The notes beneath the pieces are model-generated. The model was not told the DNA's origin and ran no database searches. It saw only the letters and a program-made list of their open reading frames with translations. From assembly GCF_003725735.1 (NCBI RefSeq), contig NZ_RJTM01000123.1:1-32080 (forward strand): DNA of 32,080 nucleotides, given 5' to 3'. This DNA comes from Sinomicrobium pectinilyticum (GTDB lineage: Bacteria; Bacteroidota; Bacteroidia; Flavobacteriales; Flavobacteriaceae). Below are positions 30,383 through 32,080 of the stretch, one piece after another. Each line of letters starts with the position of its first letter. The stretch's first letter is position 1. The translations under genes were made by a program, and so were the position numbers.

Positions 30383-31738
30383 ATGGATATAGTTATTAAA
30401 CTAAGTCAGTTTTTATTGAGCCTTTCTTTGCTGATCGTACTTCACGAGTTCGGGCATTTTATCCCGGCGCGGCTTTTCGGTACGCGGGTGGAGAAGTTCT
30501 TTTTGTTCTTTGATGTGAAATTTGCCCTTTTTAAGAAAAAAATAGGAGATACGGTTTATGGTATAGGCTGGCTGCCCCTTGGCGGATATGTAAAAATATC
30601 CGGTATGATCGACGAGAGTATGGACAAGGAGCAGATGGAGCAACCGGCGCAACCGTGGGAATTCCGTTCCAAACCGGCCTGGCAGCGGCTCATTATTATG
30701 CTGGGAGGGGTTACGGTAAACTTTATCCTGGCATTTATCATCTATATAGGTATAGCCTATGCCTATGGCGATTATTATATTAAAAACAGCGATGTAAAAG
30801 ACGGTATCTGGGTTACCAACAGTGCTTTGGAAGAAGCAGGGTTCCGTACCGGGGATAAACTGGTATCCATAGACGGTAACCAGGTCGTGGATTTCTATGG
30901 GGCTACGGAGAGTTTTCTGCTTGCCAGGGAAGTGACCGTAGAGCGGAACGGAAGCCTGAAAACGATAACCATGCCGGTGGATTTTATAGACCGGTTAATG
31001 CAGAGCCGGGAAGAAGAGGGACGTGCTCCGGTACTGAATTTGCGTCTCCCGTTTGTCGTGGCACAGGTTTCCGAAGATTCTCCCAATACCGGGGTTTTGA
31101 AGCCAAGGGATATCCTGGTAAGCCTTAACGGCAGGAAAATTTCGTATGCGGATGAAATTATCGGGCAATTAGACGGGCTGAAGGGGCAGACCGTACCTGC
31201 GGTGGTACTTCGCAATGATGAAGAAAAAAAGATAAACCTGAAGTTCAATGAAGAGGGAAAGATGGGGGTAGCTCCTGCGGCAGGCCTCGGATTTTCGGAC
31301 CTGGAACGATTGGGCATCTACAAGGTAAGCAGGGAAGAATACAGTTTTATGGAGTCTATCCCGGAAGGGATAAGCAGGGGGAAAAACCGCCTGGTGAGTT
31401 ATGGCAAACAACTGAAAATGATCTTTACCCCCGAGACCGGTGCTTATAAAGGTGTGGGAGGATTTAAGGCCATATTCGATCTTTTTCCGCAAACCTGGAG
31501 CTGGCAGGCATTTTGGGAGATCACCGCTCTTTTATCTATTATGCTCGGTGTGCTGAACCTGTTGCCTATTCCGGCACTGGATGGCGGGCATGTGATGTTC
31601 CTGCTCTATGAAATCATATCCGGAAGAAAACCGAGCGACAAGTTCCTGGAGTACGCACAGATTGCCGGGTTCTTTTTGCTTATGGCGCTGGTGTTGTTTG
31701 CCAATGGTAATGATATTTACAGGTGGTTATTTAAGTAA
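30383..31738 (+). CDS. rseP: RseP-type site-2 intramembrane metalloprotease
   Basis: 451 residues. The first helix carries the zinc site LIVLHEFGHFIPARLFG, with His21, Glu22 and His25. A second hydrophobic helix (IIMLGGVTVNFILAFIIYIGIAYAYG) precedes two PDZ-like regions (about 130-300: WVTNSALEEAGFRTGDKLVSIDGN and VSEDSPNTGVLKPRDILVSLNGR). The C-terminal membrane part contains LGVLNLLPIPALDGGHVMF with the third zinc ligand Asp400, and a last helix ends GNDIYRWLFK. It cleaves anti-sigma factors and signal-peptide remnants inside the inner membrane. The two PDZ regions and the length match RseP. No dxr or bamA neighbour is present, unlike in proteobacteria. It is divergent from thyA and has its own promoter. 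Confidence 0.94.
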   Translation: MDIVIKLSQFLLSLSLLIVLHEFGHFIPARLFGTRVEKFFLFFDVKFALFKKKIGDTVYGIGWLPLGGYVKISGMIDESMDKEQMEQPAQPWEFRSKPAWQRLIIMLGGVTVNFILAFIIYIGIAYAYGDYYIKNSDVKDGIWVTNSALEEAGFRTGDKLVSIDGNQVVDFYGATESFLLAREVTVERNGSLKTITMPVDFIDRLMQSREEEGRAPVLNLRLPFVVAQVSEDSPNTGVLKPRDILVSLNGRKISYADEIIGQLDGLKGQTVPAVVLRNDEEKKINLKFNEEGKMGVAPAAGLGFSDLERLGIYKVSREEYSFMESIPEGISRGKNRLVSYGKQLKMIFTPETGAYKGVGGFKAIFDLFPQTWSWQAFWEITALLSIMLGVLNLLPIPALDGGHVMFLLYEIISGRKPSDKFLEYAQIAGFFLLMALVLFANGNDIYRWLFK

Positions 31739-31764
31739 TTTTTCCTCGTAAAAAACCTTTTTTA

Positions 31765-31802
31765 TTTGGTGCAAAAAATAAAAATAATATATATATTTGC
31801 AC
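31765..31802 (+). promoter_or_regulatory. predicted tRNA-cluster promoter with flanking palindrome
   Basis: TTTG (31765-31768), a 23-nt AT-rich spacer, then TATATTTG (31792-31799), a full match to the -7 consensus. GTGCAAA (31769-31775) and TTTGCAC (31796-31802) form an inverted pair across the spacer. No gene but the tRNA and its remnant follows, so it most likely drives them. Confidence 0.5.
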
Positions 31803-31904
31803 CCGCCTCGTGAAAAGCAATACGATGCATCCTTTTTCAATAAAGGATTTCCGGGGAAATGATTTTTTGAAATAAAGTATAGGAAATAAAATAATACTTT
31901 CCTT

Positions 31905-31957
31905 TCCTCCTTAGCTCATCCCGATAGTGATCGGGAGGTTAGAGCCCAAGAGAAGTG
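31905..31957 (+). pseudogene. decayed tRNA-Asn copy with a palindrome in its D-loop and no anticodon arm
   Basis: TCCTCCTTAGCTCA (31905-31918) equals the 5' end of the intact tRNA-Asn downstream. TCCCGATAGTGATCGGGA (31919-31936) then replaces GTT of the D-loop, and GGTTAGAGC (31937-31945) equals the rest of the D-arm. What follows, CCAAG, is what the T-stem of the intact gene requires, and AGAAGTG is a decayed acceptor 3' strand. The anticodon arm is missing, consistent with deletion between the two GAGC words in the D-arm and T-loop. The upstream flank AAATAATA..CTTTCC is also shared with the intact gene. The 3' end of the intact gene is outside the window and was inferred from base pairing. 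Confidence 0.6.
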
Positions 31958-32020
31958 AAGTGCTGCTGTAAAGCATGAGATTGACGTTCTTATTATTGAT
32001 ATTTTATAAATAATATACTT

Positions 32021-32080
32021 TCCTCCTTAGCTCAGTTGGTTAGAGCATCTGACTGTTAATCAGAGGGTCCTTGGTTCGAG
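32021..32080 (+). tRNA. tRNA-Asn (anticodon GTT), cut by the window end
   Basis: Acceptor 5' strand TCCTCCT, D-arm GCTC-AGTTGGTTA-GAGC, anticodon arm TCTGA-CTGTTAA-TCAGA with anticodon GTT, variable region, T-stem CTTGG and T-loop start TTCGAG. The window ends within the T-loop, so the T-stem 3' strand, acceptor 3' strand and CCA are not visible. Confidence 0.95.

Overview
The window reads as chromosomal DNA of a Bacteroidota bacterium, most likely a Flavobacteriaceae. The reasons are: intergenic TAnnTTTG (-7) promoter motifs, the thyA / 2TM-protein / folA arrangement, a Wza lipoprotein next to a one-piece Wzc tyrosine kinase, an animal-type UDP-glucose dehydrogenase of the kind known from this phylum, and intergenic repeats (CCCGTCCCGCAAAGCGG, CTGAGCGAAGTCGAAG, TCCCGAT..ATCGGGA, CACAGAG..CACAAAG) that I recall as typical of such genomes. 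No genus is assigned.

Layout. 1-1278: a repeat-rich strip holding a small DUF559-type nuclease gene and three copies (A, B, C) of a structured repeat of about 0.2 kb. 1279-2307: rfbB. 2308-3425: 1.1 kb without a convincing gene but with bulged stem-loops and, at its end, a good promoter. 3426-18550: one dense, co-directional surface-polysaccharide operon of 14 genes: ugd, wecB, wecC, a nonulosonic-acid module (cytidylyltransferase, NeuB/NANS-like synthase, acetyltransferase, KdsC-like phosphatase), a Wzy-like polymerase, a beta-helix protein, a putative GT-B transferase, a Wzx flippase, a hexapeptide acyltransferase, a GT4 transferase, a WbpV-like reductase/epimerase and the initiating phosphoglycosyl transferase. 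18551-19330: AT-rich gap. 19331-21403: WbpM/PglF-type 4,6-dehydratase. 21404-22101: repeat copies D and E, a second version of the B-C tandem. 22102-25291: wza and wzc. 25451-27298: glmS, closed by a strong terminator. 27641-29978: minus-strand folate/dTMP genes (folA, 2TM protein, thyA) interleaved with CACAGAG foldback repeats. 30383-31738: rseP. 31765-32080: a tRNA promoter, a decayed tRNA copy and a tRNA-Asn cut by the window end.

How the genes fit together. GlmS supplies GlcN-6-P for UDP-GlcNAc. The WbpM-like dehydratase and WbpV-like reductase probably make a UDP-6-deoxy-HexNAc (QuiNAc or FucNAc), which the PglC-like transferase loads onto undecaprenyl phosphate. UDP-GlcA (Ugd), UDP-ManNAcA (WecB/WecC), a CMP-nonulosonate and possibly a dTDP-6-deoxysugar are candidate further residues. 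The transferases build the unit, Wzx flips it, Wzy polymerises it, and Wza/Wzc control and export the chain. The middle of the operon is visibly AT-richer than its flanks, which fits an exchangeable serotype cassette, and the B-C and D-E repeat blocks bracket it as direct repeats about 20.8 kb apart.

The most unusual signal is in the repeats. An 18-bp palindrome (TCCCGAT-N4-ATCGGGA) sits inside the loop of another hairpin in each place it occurs: the terminal hairpin of repeat A, where one copy is nested inside another, and the D-loop of a decayed tRNA-Asn copy. A different 25-nt repeat is inserted cleanly inside repeat B. This looks like small palindromes moving into hairpins. A DUF559 nuclease is encoded among the host repeats.
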